The translations under genes and the position numbers were made by a program. Shown one piece after another: positions 23,488 through 35,483 of a stretch of 64,000 bases of DNA. The notes below the pieces were generated by a model. It was not told the DNA's origin. It did no database searches and saw nothing but the letters and a program-made list of their open reading frames with translations. This stretch comes from Phallusia mammillata (taxonomy: Eukaryota > Chordata > Ascidiacea > Phlebobranchia > Ascidiidae): NCBI GenBank assembly GCA_003260075.1, contig QLIY01000625.1:1-64000 (forward strand), read 5' to 3'. The first letter of the stretch is position 1. Each line of letters opens with the position of its first letter.

Positions 23488-26400
23488 TGGTTACTGTCAA
23501 TGGACTTTCTGTAACAGAACCGGCTGAAAAATATGGCTTTTGTGATAGAACCGGCTGACAAAAAATTTGAATCCCACCACTCGTAGAAAGTATTGTATTT
23601 GTTCCCAGTTTGTGCCGCAACTGTATTTTAATTCATGAGAATTAACATACATAAGGTTATTTGCTTCTTTTATGTTTTTACGGTTTATGTTTTGTCTACA
23701 AAAACCTCTTTGCTTAGAATCCATTTTCTTTTTGCATTACCCTCATATTAAATGGATGAAATATAGATCGAAAGCATTCATCATTGCGAATTTAAGGTAT
23801 GTGCGAAACCTAAGCTACGCTTTCCGTTCTTTATCTTACGTTTGCAAGCATCCAAGCAATTTTCGCAGTTGTCCCATCGAGTTTCGTTAAAATCTGGGCA
23901 ACGAGAGCAAGAATCGCTCCACGCAGTTCTGATGCAGCTGATATTCCAAGTGTTCATGTCTTCGTCTGTTGAAACAAAATAGTAAAAATTCATCCTGCAC
24001 AACTATGGGGTGCCCACGATAACCGAAAAAATCCCTCGTTTTCCCGATTTTTTTGAAGATAAATTTGACAGAAGACAACTTTAAGTTGTTTCACACACTA
24101 AACCCGCATACATAAAAAAAACTGTCTACTTGTATTTGACCTCTAAGCATATCAAATTAAAATTTAGAGGTCGATTTAACCTGCATGGTTAAGAACTTCG
24201 AACACGAATTGATTTTTAATTTTAATAAACGAACGTAAATGTTACGTCATTTTTGTCAACAGTTGTGAATATAACTTTGTCCGGCAAAACGTATAACCGT
24301 GTGACGCAACAGTTAGTGTTCCATTGCGTGAGGTCAATTGCCTGCTTACCGTGCATGTTGCAATTATTTTGCAACTTGCCTCGTGGCATGGGCGCCGGCA
24401 CATAGGGGCAAGAGCCTTTCAAACCATCAATGTCAAAACCCCTGTAGCCAAACTGTCGGTATGTTCACTATACTGCGTGTTGTAGTGCGATTGACGCTTT
24501 ATATACTTCCGTTTTTCCGCAGAAGAAAAGCGGAATTGACCATACCATTAAAGCGAATTGTCGTTGATTTGGTGTCCGCGTTTTTTATTGAGCCACTTTG
24601 TGTAACGCTTTCGTGAAAGGGGGACACGCGAAAGAAACGCGTTAATTTAATACGTAATAATTGGACTTGTTTTCCAGTATATTTGAAATCTGAGCGTCTC
24701 TGCGGGCCGCACAAACTTTAACCAATAGGCCACGTTTGACCCGCAGGTTGCACACCCCTGATTTAGAGCAAGCATTCCAGTCATGTAGATACAACAGCTT
24801 CATTTAAGTTTTAGAGCGACAAAGACTCTTTGGCGCCACTTGTGGCAATAATATATTATGCGCACAACGCCATTTCTGGTGACTGTATTGGAAATATTGC
24901 TTTTTCTAGTCATGTTTTAAATCTAAACCAACTATAGCTCATCTGACATCTGTCTTCCTTTATCCTTAAAAACCGAATCAAACCGGTCCACCAAGCAATA
25001 TGTCGTGATCGCTAGTCTACAGGAACGTACAGAGCTGATCGCAGTTTGAACATATTCAAACGCTGTATTAGGTTTAAATTATGTCTGATAGCTAGAGTGA
25101 GTTTACACTTATGTTTTATATATGTATAGGCAGTGGTGGGATTCAAATTTTTGTCAGCTGGTTCTATCACAAAAGTCATATTTTTCAGTCGGCTCTGTTA
25201 CAAAAAGTTCATTGACAGTAACCAGTTATGCTAACCGGTTCGCCGATCTCATAAAATGTAGTGAGACGGTACCATAGAACCGGTGCGAACCGGCTGAATC
25301 CCACCACTGTTTATAGGGGTCGTGGTAAAAATAAGAAAAATTGCTTCACTTATAGGGTAAATCTATACTAATAACACTAAGGCATTTAGAAAATCAACAA
25401 CAGCAGTGTACAGTACAGGTGTTGTTACCAAACTGTCATCAGTGGGAACGGAAAAAATATTTCCGGCAAAACACGAATTCGAGCTCCCCTTATGCTGCAT
25501 TAGCGTGCCGCACACACATACAATGGCACATTGTGCGCACCTGATGTGTACGGAAATAAATCGGAAACGCTATTGTCGGTTTGTGTATTAAGCTTTGTGT
25601 CGTCACTGCGCATTAGGGAACCGTGTGTATGCATTAATGTGAAGCCTGGTACAAAATCGTCTTTCTAACGATAGTTTACAAATTTATACACACGGGTGGG
25701 TCATTTTAGGGATGTTTTTGAATTAGTATTACTACTGCTCTTGACAATAAATCAATTGGGTCAATAGTTGCGTTCATTCCCATTTTGAAAACGCAAAAAA
25801 GTTTTAACTGTCCACCGGGCAAGCGCACTGCCTTTATTTTGCAAAGCTTTCAAATATTCCCGCTTATTGCGAATGATTTTGAACTGTGCAAAGGTTGTTA
25901 CACATTTGAACGGGATACTAAAAATAAATTAAATGTGTAATGTTCAATTATTTATTTCCACGTTAAAGTTAAATGCAGAGCCAGGCGCTTTAAGTCGGCT
26001 ACGGGCTGAAGCTTGAATAAAATTAATTGGCTTGATTCGGGCCTGACTTTACACTTGCTCACAATTGCGTCGTAATTTGACCTTGTAAATCTAACTTTCA
26101 AGCCTAAATAGGGTTTTAGTGTACAACGAGGAAAGGCGTCCGGTTTCGATTATAACTGGTTAAAACACTTATACCTAAAAAATAAAAACATTTACCCATC
26201 AACTGCTCGGGGATCTTGCCACAAGAAATCTCCACATAATCACGACAGAACTTGGGCGCAGAATCGAACAGTTCCTCCAAAGTTGGGCAGGTTTGGTTAT
26301 TGACACAACCCTTACAGTAGCTGGGACCTGATTTGTATTCGGGCTCGAAACGGTCGTGGCTGCGTTTGCGTCTTGCCGTCTCGTCCTCAGCGTTGCAGAA

Positions 26401-28376
26401 TGGACCAGTGTCCTCAGCTTCACCTGATCACAGATCCCAAAGGTGTATTACAAGCGTTTGTTAGCACGTTAGGTTTTGAACCAGTGTGAAGGTCAACTAT
26501 TCCACTCTAAGGTGGAAGGTACTGTGAAGGCTGGATTAACCATTAGTTGAGTTGAGTTTATTTCGCTTGGTGAAAGAACACACAGCGACAAAATTGCACT
26601 GAACAATCACTAAGCTGTAAATAGCTGCGCAATGTTAAAACGTTGTGGAGCGCAAAACAATGAAGATCACAATTGGTGGCTCGTAACTAAACGCGCTGCA
26701 GCTACCCGTGTTACAAAGCATTATGTGGCGGTAGCTCACCAGAGAGTGAGATTGGCGCAGGGATTGAGTTTGAATGAAAAGGGCCATGGTTCGGGTTTAA
26801 CTACACACACGGCCCCATTTTCTCCGCAATTTAACCAACTTGTGAGCCCCAGTGACATAACGCTTCAACGTTGGGTAGCTATTTCCGACTTGGTGATTGT
26901 TTTAGTGCAAATGTGACGCCATGTGTTTTCACCAAGCAAAATAAACTCAACTCAACCTTCAGGCCTCGAGGTTGTGAAAATAAAATCGGGTTCGGGTCGG
27001 GTTTCGGACTGTGTTTGGGGTTTAGACCCGATTTCATGTTTGCTTACAACCATTATTTGAATCCCACTCACCAATACAGGATCTGAGGCACTTTCTGCAA
27101 CTGCGACTGCGGGATCTAGCTGTCCAGTAAGACTGGGATCCACATTGCTCGTAACATTCACCGTTTCCCCTGAAACAATCAGTTGAAGTTCAGTTACAAT
27201 TTAAGATTATATTAAGAGGGAAAGGGGTCTATGGATAGAAAGGTTGAGTACTAGCGCACTGTGATAGTTGAAATAACGAAAAACGTTTTGGTATCGGCTT
27301 TGCTAAGCATGTGGTTATTAGTTTGTGGCAACTTTTTTTGGTTTTACACCTGACGTGACAAAAACCAACAATTTAAGACATTAGAAACTTTTTCTTACTT
27401 TTTTCGCAAGACTAAACATTTTATGTTGCAAACAAAGCTAGAAAAAAGAAGTTTTGGCAACTCAATCAGACAGACATTTACCTCCAGCTTGACCGGGATG
27501 CGTATTGGATGCAGTTGTATCCGAAATAGGAGTCGAAAGGATCGTTAAAGTCTTTTCCTGTCGCGTAAAACAATATTTTAGCCGATCGTTGGTAATCAGA
27601 AATAACTTTTTTGTGCTAGAATTTTGTACATCACTGGTACTTTCACTTTAATGTAGGCTTCTAGAATTTCTAGTCTTGTTTCTAGAAAGTGTGCGTTTGT
27701 TTAACCACGTACATGTGAAGAAAAGTCTCTTACACTATCCCAAAAATTACAAATTAGCGGCCCGTTTTTGAACTCTTGGTTTAAATTAGGGATAGAAGCC
27801 ACAAAAGTGATTGCAAACTTACCACATGCATCTTGGAGACATCTTGTACACGTGTCGTTGCCAGGTACTTGACAAGATGTGTCCGTAAAGCACCACTTAT
27901 CACAGTTGCCTAAAAGCAAGTTAAGCATTTAATATTTGCGTTTTGCAAAAAGTGTTTTAGTGACTCTGTTTTGGGTTATTTAGTGGCATCCCAATTAGTG
28001 AATGTTTGTAGTTATCTCAACTGGCATTTTTATCTTGTTGTTGTAATATTCAGAGCATGCTTTAAAACAAACTTACACACGTTTTTAAAGCAAACACTAA
28101 CGCAAAGCCTATTCAGCAGCAGTTATTTTGGTAACTCTTGTTAGTTTTAATGGAATCCCAAGTAGTTTATATTCATATATTTCACTCTGCTCGGTTAAGT
28201 ACCGTGAGATATAGCCTGATATACGTTTTTTGCATTAAAACAAACTTACATAGCGGTTTGTAAATTATTTTTAACACAGACACCAACGCAGAGCTTTAAT
28301 ACTTACTTTTGAAATAGAAGAAGCCTTGAGCTTTCAAGGTGCCCAAACACAAAACCAGTAACAGTTGTTTCAACAT
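22102..28376 (-). CDS. Cysteine-rich secreted protein, paralog D (9 exons, 305 aa)
   Basis: Exons: 28376-28307, 27909-27823, 27557-27482, 27169-27072, 26423-26196, 23965-23840, 23191-23105, 22364-22281, 22163-22102; the frame closes at TGA. Signal peptide MLKQLLLVLCLGTLKAQG. Same module order as A-C, but the exon-3 module is split by an extra phase-2 intron between 27482 and 27169. Cys per module are 6, 6, 6, 6, 5, 6, then a C-x-C tail. The exon-4 linker has RRKR followed by S, a possible furin-type cleavage site (inference). The exon-4 acceptor could instead be at 26417, changing two residues only. It is the most diverged paralog, with long introns holding MITEs and an 89-base C run. TATAAAAA lies at 28541-28548. 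Function unknown. Confidence 0.83.
22821..22875 (+). repeat. tRNA-like fragment (D arm and anticodon arm) in gene D intron 7
   Basis: gcctgtgtagctcagtgggtagagc resembles a tRNA 5' half with the A box, and gagtc-ccggaaa-gactc forms an anticodon-like stem with a 7-nt loop. The T arm is degenerate, and the base before the candidate anticodon is C rather than T. Probably a tRNA-derived SINE relic, not a working tRNA. Confidence 0.4.
23380..23582. mobile_element. MITE-P copy 1 (ends cagtggtgggatt), interrupted by gap
   Basis: Flanked by a perfect 8-bp duplication gtagaaag (23372-23379 and 23583-23590). The ends match the other copies at 25131, 36696, 53832, 54629 and 57031. The middle is replaced by 89 C; the intact copy at 25131 has about 65 bases there. 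Confidence 0.85.
23399..23487 (+). other. 89-base C run: probable assembly gap
   Basis: It stands inside a MITE-P copy exactly where the intact copy at 25131-25309 has normal sequence, so it replaces real DNA rather than being an expansion. It would translate as poly-glycine on the minus strand, which is an artefact. Confidence 0.8.
25131..25309. mobile_element. MITE-P, complete 179-bp copy
   Basis: Inverted ends cagtggtgggattca / tgaatcccaccactg and 8-bp flanks tgtatagg / tttatagg (7 of 8 match). Internally rich in accggtt-type repeats. The hAT-like assignment rests on the CAGTGG-type ends and the 8-bp duplication. It lies in intron 4 of gene D (between the exons at 26196 and 23965). Confidence 0.88.
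26545..26957. mobile_element. MITE-like element with ends gttgagttgagtttatt
   Basis: Inverted ends at 26546-26563 and about 26939-26956 enclose about 375 bp without a transposase. A second, gap-damaged copy with the same right end (aaataaactcaactcaac) is at about 62990-63220. It sits in an intron of gene D. Family unknown. Confidence 0.65.
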
Positions 28377-28540
28377 GATGAAACGTTTGTAAATCAAGTG
28401 TTCAGAATTTACGACACTTTTTCTACTTTTTCAACATTCTGCAGAAAATTTGTACAGTATTAAAGCTTTTTGGCAATTTTTACCGTTTAAAATACTTCTA
28501 CACTGAAAATCACAGTTTCTTTTAACAACCTAATCGTGAA

Positions 28541-28548
28541 TTTTTATA
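28541..28548 (-). promoter_or_regulatory. TATA box of gene D
   Basis: TATAAAAA on the minus strand, about 165 bp upstream of the gene D ATG; compare those of genes B and C. Confidence 0.45.
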
Positions 28549-29708
28549 AATTTCCCCCCTGCTTACACTAAACGTCAATAAAAATAAATCTACCCCGGCT
28601 GGAAGCTTCTGTTCTATAAGATCTTGTAGGCCTACTGCATAAGATAAAGTTACTGGTAAATAAATTAGCAGTACTATGCATTACCTGGCTTAATCAATAT
28701 CGTACCATATACACGTAGCCTACGTACAATGGAAATGCTCAACAACGTCTAACAATGCACCGGTAAAGGGCTGTCAAACTGCCAGAAATATCACAGCTTA
28801 CCAAGGATTGTTTACCACCAGAGTAAGCTGGTTACTGCGCGCAAACGAAATAAATGAATTGAATTGAATTGAAAAGTTACAATTAAGAGGTCTTTTTATT
28901 TCTTACATGCCCACTAAATAACCTACAAGAATTTTGACACATCATTGGCTTCAGTTGGTTCATTTTGGATGTGTTACGCTTATTTATTGGGCAAGCTGTG
29001 TTAGCGTTATTTTAAAGCAAATGCATCGGCATAACTAGAGGCAGTAGATACTAGTAGATGTTGCAGGTACTTGTGGAAATCACGTTTTCTCGTTTTTATA
29101 CTCTGCCCCAATGGACCGATCAGAAATTCAAGTTTTTGACAAGCGAGTTCGCTATTACCAGATATTTCATGTACCCTAGTTGCAGGGGTTCTTAGCCAGG
29201 GGTGCCAGCGCCTTTAAGGGGGTACAGGTCTGTTCCTAAGGGGTGCCACTTGTGCCAGGATGCCCAATCATTGGATTTGGGAATAATGATCACTTTTCGG
29301 AAAACAAAGAAGGGGTCAAGAAGTGGTCAACTACTCCAAAGTCACCAACTAAAAAGCTTACGAACCAACGTAAACACGCCATGCTTCTATATGCTTACCA
29401 AGCAGTTAAAAACATCTTAAGAGAAAAAAACACTGAAAAATTAGAATAGAAATGTTGTTTCTTTCACAAAGAATCCGTTTAGAGACTTCGTTTGCTACTG
29501 ATGGTAATGATTGAGCGACTGCAAAAAGCTCTTTTTAGTAAACTGGTTTGATGAAGCTTTCGTAAACGTTTCTTCGATCAGCTTACTTTGAACCAGCGCG
29601 TCCATTTTTTTTCAATTACATTTAAACAAACACCACAAACAGATAAAAAAAATTGAATACACATTTTTAAGATCACTGGATATTGTATTTTTGTATTTTG
29701 TTGGTGAC
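28549..29708. other. Intergenic between gene D and the glucanase gene
   Basis: No exon found. 29170-29240 (caggggttcttagccaggggtgcc) resembles the end of a hAT-like MITE, but I could not find a matching second end. The short frames at 29202-29449 are unsupported. Confidence 0.4.
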
Positions 29709-32700
29709 TCAAATACGTCCATATGTGCTGTCACAATCGAGTGGAACGATAGGATTGACCAAGTATGCTTTTCCACCGAAATCACATGACGTAGATCTGG
29801 GATTGTTGTCGTAATATTCCTGGAATATTTGTTGAGACGCTTCCCTCAGTCTTGCATCAGGACAAGTTTGTGGGTCGCCCGAACAACACGATAACATGTC
29901 AGCTCCAGCATCGCATGAAAGTGTCACCTGTAATAAAGGTGAAACCAGAGTTGCAAACGACCTGAGCAGCCCGTTTAGGTCCGAAAGTCTGATTTACAGG
30001 CCTATACAAGGAAACTCCGGAAGACAAAGTTGGGCATTAGGTCAGGTCCAGCAATGGCTACTGGCTAGTTAATTTTGTCTTAAAAGATAGTGTAAATTCA
30101 GGCCCAATTTAGGCCGATATTTGGAGAAACTTAACTTACAATTCTGGGTGGGACGCGTTAAAAAGTGATGTCAGATTGGGCAGCGGTCACCAATCTGAGT
30201 CTTTTTTTCCAAATACTGAACAAACAAGAAAAACAATCATGTTGTCGACAGTGAAAACCAGAGTTGCAATTTGGGCCAGGGTTTTCGTGTCGGATTCGGG
30301 CTTTAGTTTTACAAACTTGATTCAGACCTCCCTAGGTTATGTGTCCGTAATTTTGTCTAACATGAATTACTCAGCTAAGTAGCTTGTTGCTGCGATATAA
30401 CCTAATCGCCAACAGCCCTAAAACGTGTTGCTTAGGCCATTGTCTATTATTGTCTATTGTGTATGTCTTTTTTACATGTAGGCCTGTCAATCACACTTTC
30501 GGGTTTAAACGGACTTCTCAAAAACGATTTAGGTTCGGGCCAGGGTTCGGGATTCGGGCTTGTACTTTCGGATTCGGGCTCTTTCGACTCTGTTTTATCA
30601 GTGCAGCTGGCAGGTGACAAGACATGGTTGTATAGGCCAAAACAGGGGGCAACTAATTTTGACATTGTATACCAGTTGGTCTAAAGCACCGCCTCATGCT
30701 ACCGCAGCATGTGCAATGGGTTACGGTGATGCTGGTTTCATTAAGCAAGACTTACATTGGAAAAAGTTTGGCCACCACAAGCCCAGCTTATGGAGCCACA
30801 AAGTCCACTGTTGTCTGCAGACTCCGTCACTAAACATTGCGGTTTTTCTGGACCTTCATCGTTGAGTTGAACGTCGTAATATTCAGCGGTGCCTTCAAAG
30901 TCACAGGAATTGCTTCCACCAACTTGTTTGTGATATTCCTTGTACAGGGCACTGGCATCGTCTGTATAAATTATGAGTTTCACGTAATCGCAGTAAAGCA
31001 GGCTTGCTTTCAAGGGGTATTATACCGAATTAAGCAAAGTTCTAGAGAAAGAATAATTCAGATTTTAATACATATATATTTAGCCTTTATAGCATCGTCA
31101 GTAACTTATTCAAAGTTTGTAATAAAATAAGGTACTGATGTTGTTTTAAAGTTACTTTATCCACCAAGCAACGAGCTGGGGGATTCAAGTTTAAAAAGAA
31201 AGTACAATTGTTGAATAAAGCCAAATAAAGCTGCATGGGCCTGCAGTAAAATGTGTTCGCCGTTTAAGCATTTTAGTTCCAGCATATTTACACGCTTTTT
31301 ACACATTCTCATTTACGAGTAGCCTATTTTGACCTAATTTTTTTATAGTTTAGAGGTCCATTTTCGAAAAGCATGTTAAAAACACTGCTGCAATGGTCAG
31401 GTTTCTTTTACCATAAAGTGAATCGTCGCATGAAGTCGGATCATGGCAGCAATCGAATAAACCTCCACACAAATCGTAGAGGTTTGCCTGGCATGGATAG
31501 TGACAGGCGATGGAAATTCCGGTGCACAGTTCGGATTTGGTAATCCCGGTTTTAGCACGACATGAAGTTGTGGCTATGTCCTGTAAAATACTGCCGTTGT
31601 GTGTTTGGCTTTGGTACACGAAGAGATAATCCTAATGGAGAAACGTTGCATTCGGACTGGCATTAAAACCACAAACGCAGCTGCAAATATGCCACGTGAA
31701 AAATGCCAAAGTAAAAAATGTGAAGCACAATAGAAAAATGAGATAGGACCGCAACAAAGAACCTACACTAATAAATTTCTCGCCTAAATAACGTTTGAAA
31801 CGTTGTGACAACAAATTTTAGTGCCAATTGGTTGTTGAATGAGGTAAAGGCATTTTATCGAGGTTAATATGCTGGCTTATATGAAGCACTTTTAGTTTTG
31901 TTTATTGAACCACACGGTCCACGTTATAATGAACCAGTTTTAGTTATCTGATGTTATATCATCAACTCACTGTCAGTGGGTAAACTTTTACATAATCGAC
32001 TTCCATCTGTGCTTGGGGATATTCCCAAACTGTATCGGGATCAGGACCGGAAAGGAAATGTCCTCCTACCGCTACATTTAATACGAGGTGGAAACGCTGG
32101 TCAAACGGTTGCCCTGGTACCGTACATGTAGTGATTAGAAACAATACGATTTGATTGTGGAGACGGTTGCATCCAACGCGTATAAGTTCTCCAAGAGTTT
32201 GTTTATGATTCAGTTACACGTTGTCTGTGCAAATTAGTATGGTAGAACAATACGCTATGTATAGAGTTCAAATCGGGTCGGGTTAAAGTTTAAATAAAAC
32301 GAGCTTTAAATTAGGGCCTGACTTTACATACAGTCTTATTATAAGAACGACTTTTTGAAGACAAAACCGCTATATAGTCCTAGTAAGAGTTTAGCGTATT
32401 AAATATTGTAAAAATTAGGGGAAATAATTCTCAAACTGTGCGTCGTTTTAATTTTCTCCCCCCCCCCGATTCAGTTACACGTTGTCTGTGCAAATTAGTA
32501 TGGTAGAACAATACGGGTTAAAGTTTAAATAAAACGGGCTTTAAATTAGGACCTGACTTTACATACATTCTTATTAGTACCGCAATTTCACAAACAATGG
32601 GGCATAATTCGAGGTTTGTGTTAAAAAACAGGTTTAGGCCCACTTACACCTAAAGATAGTAAGAACGATTTTTTGAAGACAAAACCGCTATATAGTCCTA

Positions 32701-35483
32701 GTAAGAGTTTAGCGTATTAAATATTGTAACAATTGGGGGAAATAACTAGCGGGGGTGAAAGCAACAAAATCAAAGGAATATTTTATAGCTTATATCAGTA
32801 GTTCTCAAACTGTGCGTCGTTTTAGTTTTCCAAGGGCGTCGCAGAATAGTTGCGTTTCGTGGCTTTTTGTTGTTGTATCAATAAACATAACTTTAATAAT
32901 AAGTNGTTGTATCAATAAACACTAAGTTTCCTCATTAACTTTTATTTGCTGGTGCGTCGCAAGTCCAGAAAACTTTTCCAGGGGCGTCGCAACAAAAAAA
33001 GTTTAAGAACCACTGGGTTATATCATTACCCCCATAAAATTTTATCCGTAGGCACTTTATGCTCCCCCCCCCCAACTTTTCCAGGGGCGTCGCAACAAAA
33101 AAAAGTTTAAGAACCACTGGCTTATATCATTACCCCCATAAAATTTCATCCGTAGGCACTTTATGCTTTATTTACCTTCTTCAGCATAAACATTTTTAAG
33201 AATCCTATCCAAGCTGCTTCTGTGGAATGCAATGCCGTCGAAACGGAAAACCTAAAAAACGCACAAGTTAAAACACAAACTTTAAAACATAACCTCGTAC
33301 AGAAATCGTTCTTAACGACGGAAGCCGGGCGCAAATGATTTCGATGAGAAACAAATTGTATCAAAGCTAAAGTGTTTACCAACTTAAAGGGGGCTTTTCA
33401 GACCAGGTAAGGGCTTGATTTAAACCTAATTTCACACACGGCTGGAATTTCACCTAATTCGGATTTCTACTATGTTTAGTACAGATGGAGAGAGCCGAAA
33501 GAATAATTATGTCAAGATATATGAACCCTTAAAATATTCACCAATTCAGATGGCGTCCAATCAAGTTCGTACACGTGGAATTCGTTGATGCTGCATTGAG
33601 TCTCCAGTGGGCCAGATGACTCGCTTGCCGTATCAGAACAACATGGACCACCAAAATGAATTGCAGATTGTACTTGTTGAATTTCTTGACCTCTCGCCTC
33701 AACGATGTCAATCTCACCACTTTGCGGCCAACCACCGAAAATTTCATCACTGAAAATGGTTTAAGGTGATTAGATATATATTTCTTTAAATTGAAGCTTA
33801 CATTGGTTCAATGGTTCTTTACCTTTCTATTATTGTTACCCCTGAGAACCAGTAGATGTATTTTGTTCAACCCTTTTCAAAAAAAAACTAAACTGTCATC
33901 ACTTATGTCACGGAGCTAAACAATGATAAAATAAGCACCCTTGTAAAATGACAATTTATTCTAATGGGGGTACATACCACTGTTTCAGAGCCACTGCATT
34001 AGATTCTAATCCTGGTGTGATTAGAATTGCCCACGAGGCATTTTACAAACGACATGCTATTTTATTCAGCGTAGAATTTGCCGTAAATAGTGTATAATCC
34101 AACAAACAAACAAACAAATTTTATTTCTACCGCCTTAAGTTTGCACAAACTGGTCTGACTAAATACGCAGCCTGATTCATGCCGCAGTTTTACTTAAATT
34201 TCAGGCTTTGCTTTAAAAAAAATTCGGGATTTTTCTTATCAGTTCGTGTCCTCATTTTGTTCCCGCTTACAACTCTGCTTCAATATAATTGTGTTCTCAC
34301 GTGGGAAGCATCCATATTGCAGGCCACAGTCCATATCCTTCAGGGAGCTTTGCACGAACTTGGACTCTTCCATACAACCAGCTGAATTTGCTGTACAATC
34401 TGCCGGATGTGTATTGCTTCGATCCAAACCTGGAAAATCGTGGTCGATATAGTTAAAGAGAAAAATACACTAAGATCTGGTCAAGCAGTTTAAATTGAGG
34501 GACAAGCGAAGTCAAACTTTTACACCAACACACACAAGTTAAATAGTCAAATCTTTTCACAGTAAAACAATAATTGACACTTTATATTTTATTTCCGGAA
34601 CGTCAGTGACGCCCGCTAACCAATGTAAATGCTAAATTCTGTGGACCACAAAGGACAAAAGAGGTGGGTCACAAAAAAAATTGCTCACATAACACGATAT
34701 GCAATGCCTAATGTGGTTATTGTGAAGTTTGCAAGTAAATTTTGCTTGTGCCTGTTGGTTTACTTAGGTGTTATACCCCTCACAAACAACCTGTCTATCT
34801 CTGAAGGGGGGTATGGGGCCAAGCTTGAAAAACGCAGGGCAAATAAAATCTTTTAGAACAAGATTTAAGCGTTAGTCATTTTAGGACTAAGTTGCTTTTT
34901 ATTAAACTGAAGAATGTTAGTCAACATTACTGTACGCAACTGCTGGAAACAAAGTAGGTTTTTCACAAACAGTAACATACGTTTCTTTGTGCGGTGTAAT
35001 GACCAATTTTCCATCTGTTACATTTAGATTGACAGACCGATTCGTGTAATATTGCTTCTCATTGTTGTGAGGGTTTTCCACAATCTCTATGACCCACTGC
35101 GACAAGTCGTTCTCAAGGAAGTAATCAGAATGCAAAACGTAACCTAAGAAAGCAAAAATACCGAAGCACGTCTCAAACAAACTCCGCTTAGCAACAATGT
35201 CTATACATAGTATTGCAATTATTTTTTAGAAACATAACTAAATGTTTAGGTATAGCATACGTCCAACATGATATTACAAGATTATGTTTGATACTACGAT
35301 AAACTTTTGTTCAGTTCTGACAGGCCCTTTAGCAATCGGCGTCTTTTTACTGTAAACCTTCTATTAGCTGAGCAAAAACATGTTCAAACTTAGAAACCTT
35401 GTTTATTTGACACTGTGGTTCAACTTACCTAAAGCAAGATGGTTTAAAAACAGAAACGACAGCAACTTCAGTGTTGCAAACAT
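29709..35483 (-). CDS. Secreted GH16 beta-glucanase-like protein with two X8/CBM43-like modules (455 aa)
   Basis: Exons: 35483-35429, 35143-34981, 34429-34301, 33749-33542, 33251-33176, 32113-31971, 31580-31412, 30961-30756, 29927-29709; the frame closes at TGA (456 codons). The signal peptide is MFATLKLLSFLFLNHLALG. The GH16 domain covers about residues 20-258: YTSGRLYSKFSW, GLWPAIWMLP, the catalytic E-x-D-x-x-E as GEIDIVEARG (Glu128, Asp130, Glu133), then FHLVLNVAVGG and MEVDYVKVYP. All three acidic residues are present, so hydrolysis of beta-1,3-glucans is plausible, unlike insect GNBPs that lost them. Residues about 259-448 form two repeats, each with spaced Cys, an A..-(Y/F)..YY-type helix and SCDF(E/G)G.A, the X8/CBM43 signature that binds beta-1,3-glucan in plants and fungi. 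Likely role: digestion of, or defence against, fungal or algal glucan. It is head to head with the sulfotransferase gene, about 600 bp apart. Confidence 0.88.
32796..33015. mobile_element. hAT-like MITE (SPIN-like ends) in glucanase intron 5
   Basis: Ends cagtagttctcaaactgtg / agtttaagaaccactg, with flanks gcttatat (32788-32795) and ggttatat. A second reading of the right end at about 33117-33131, after a C10 join, has gcttatat, a perfect 8-bp match. An N at 32905 interrupts the element next to repeated sequence, another contig seam. Confidence 0.75.

Noticed and set aside
23331..23620. Open frames with long poly-glycine runs on the minus strand
   Set aside because: They are translations of the 89-base C run, which replaces ordinary MITE sequence; not proteins.
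29202..29449. Two overlapping small open frames with basic residues
   Set aside because: They start in a repeat-like stretch, lack splice context and match nothing recognised.
30176..30684. Open frames on the plus strand opposite the glucanase
   Set aside because: They are intronic or antisense to supported exons and contain only repeated gttcggg-type words.
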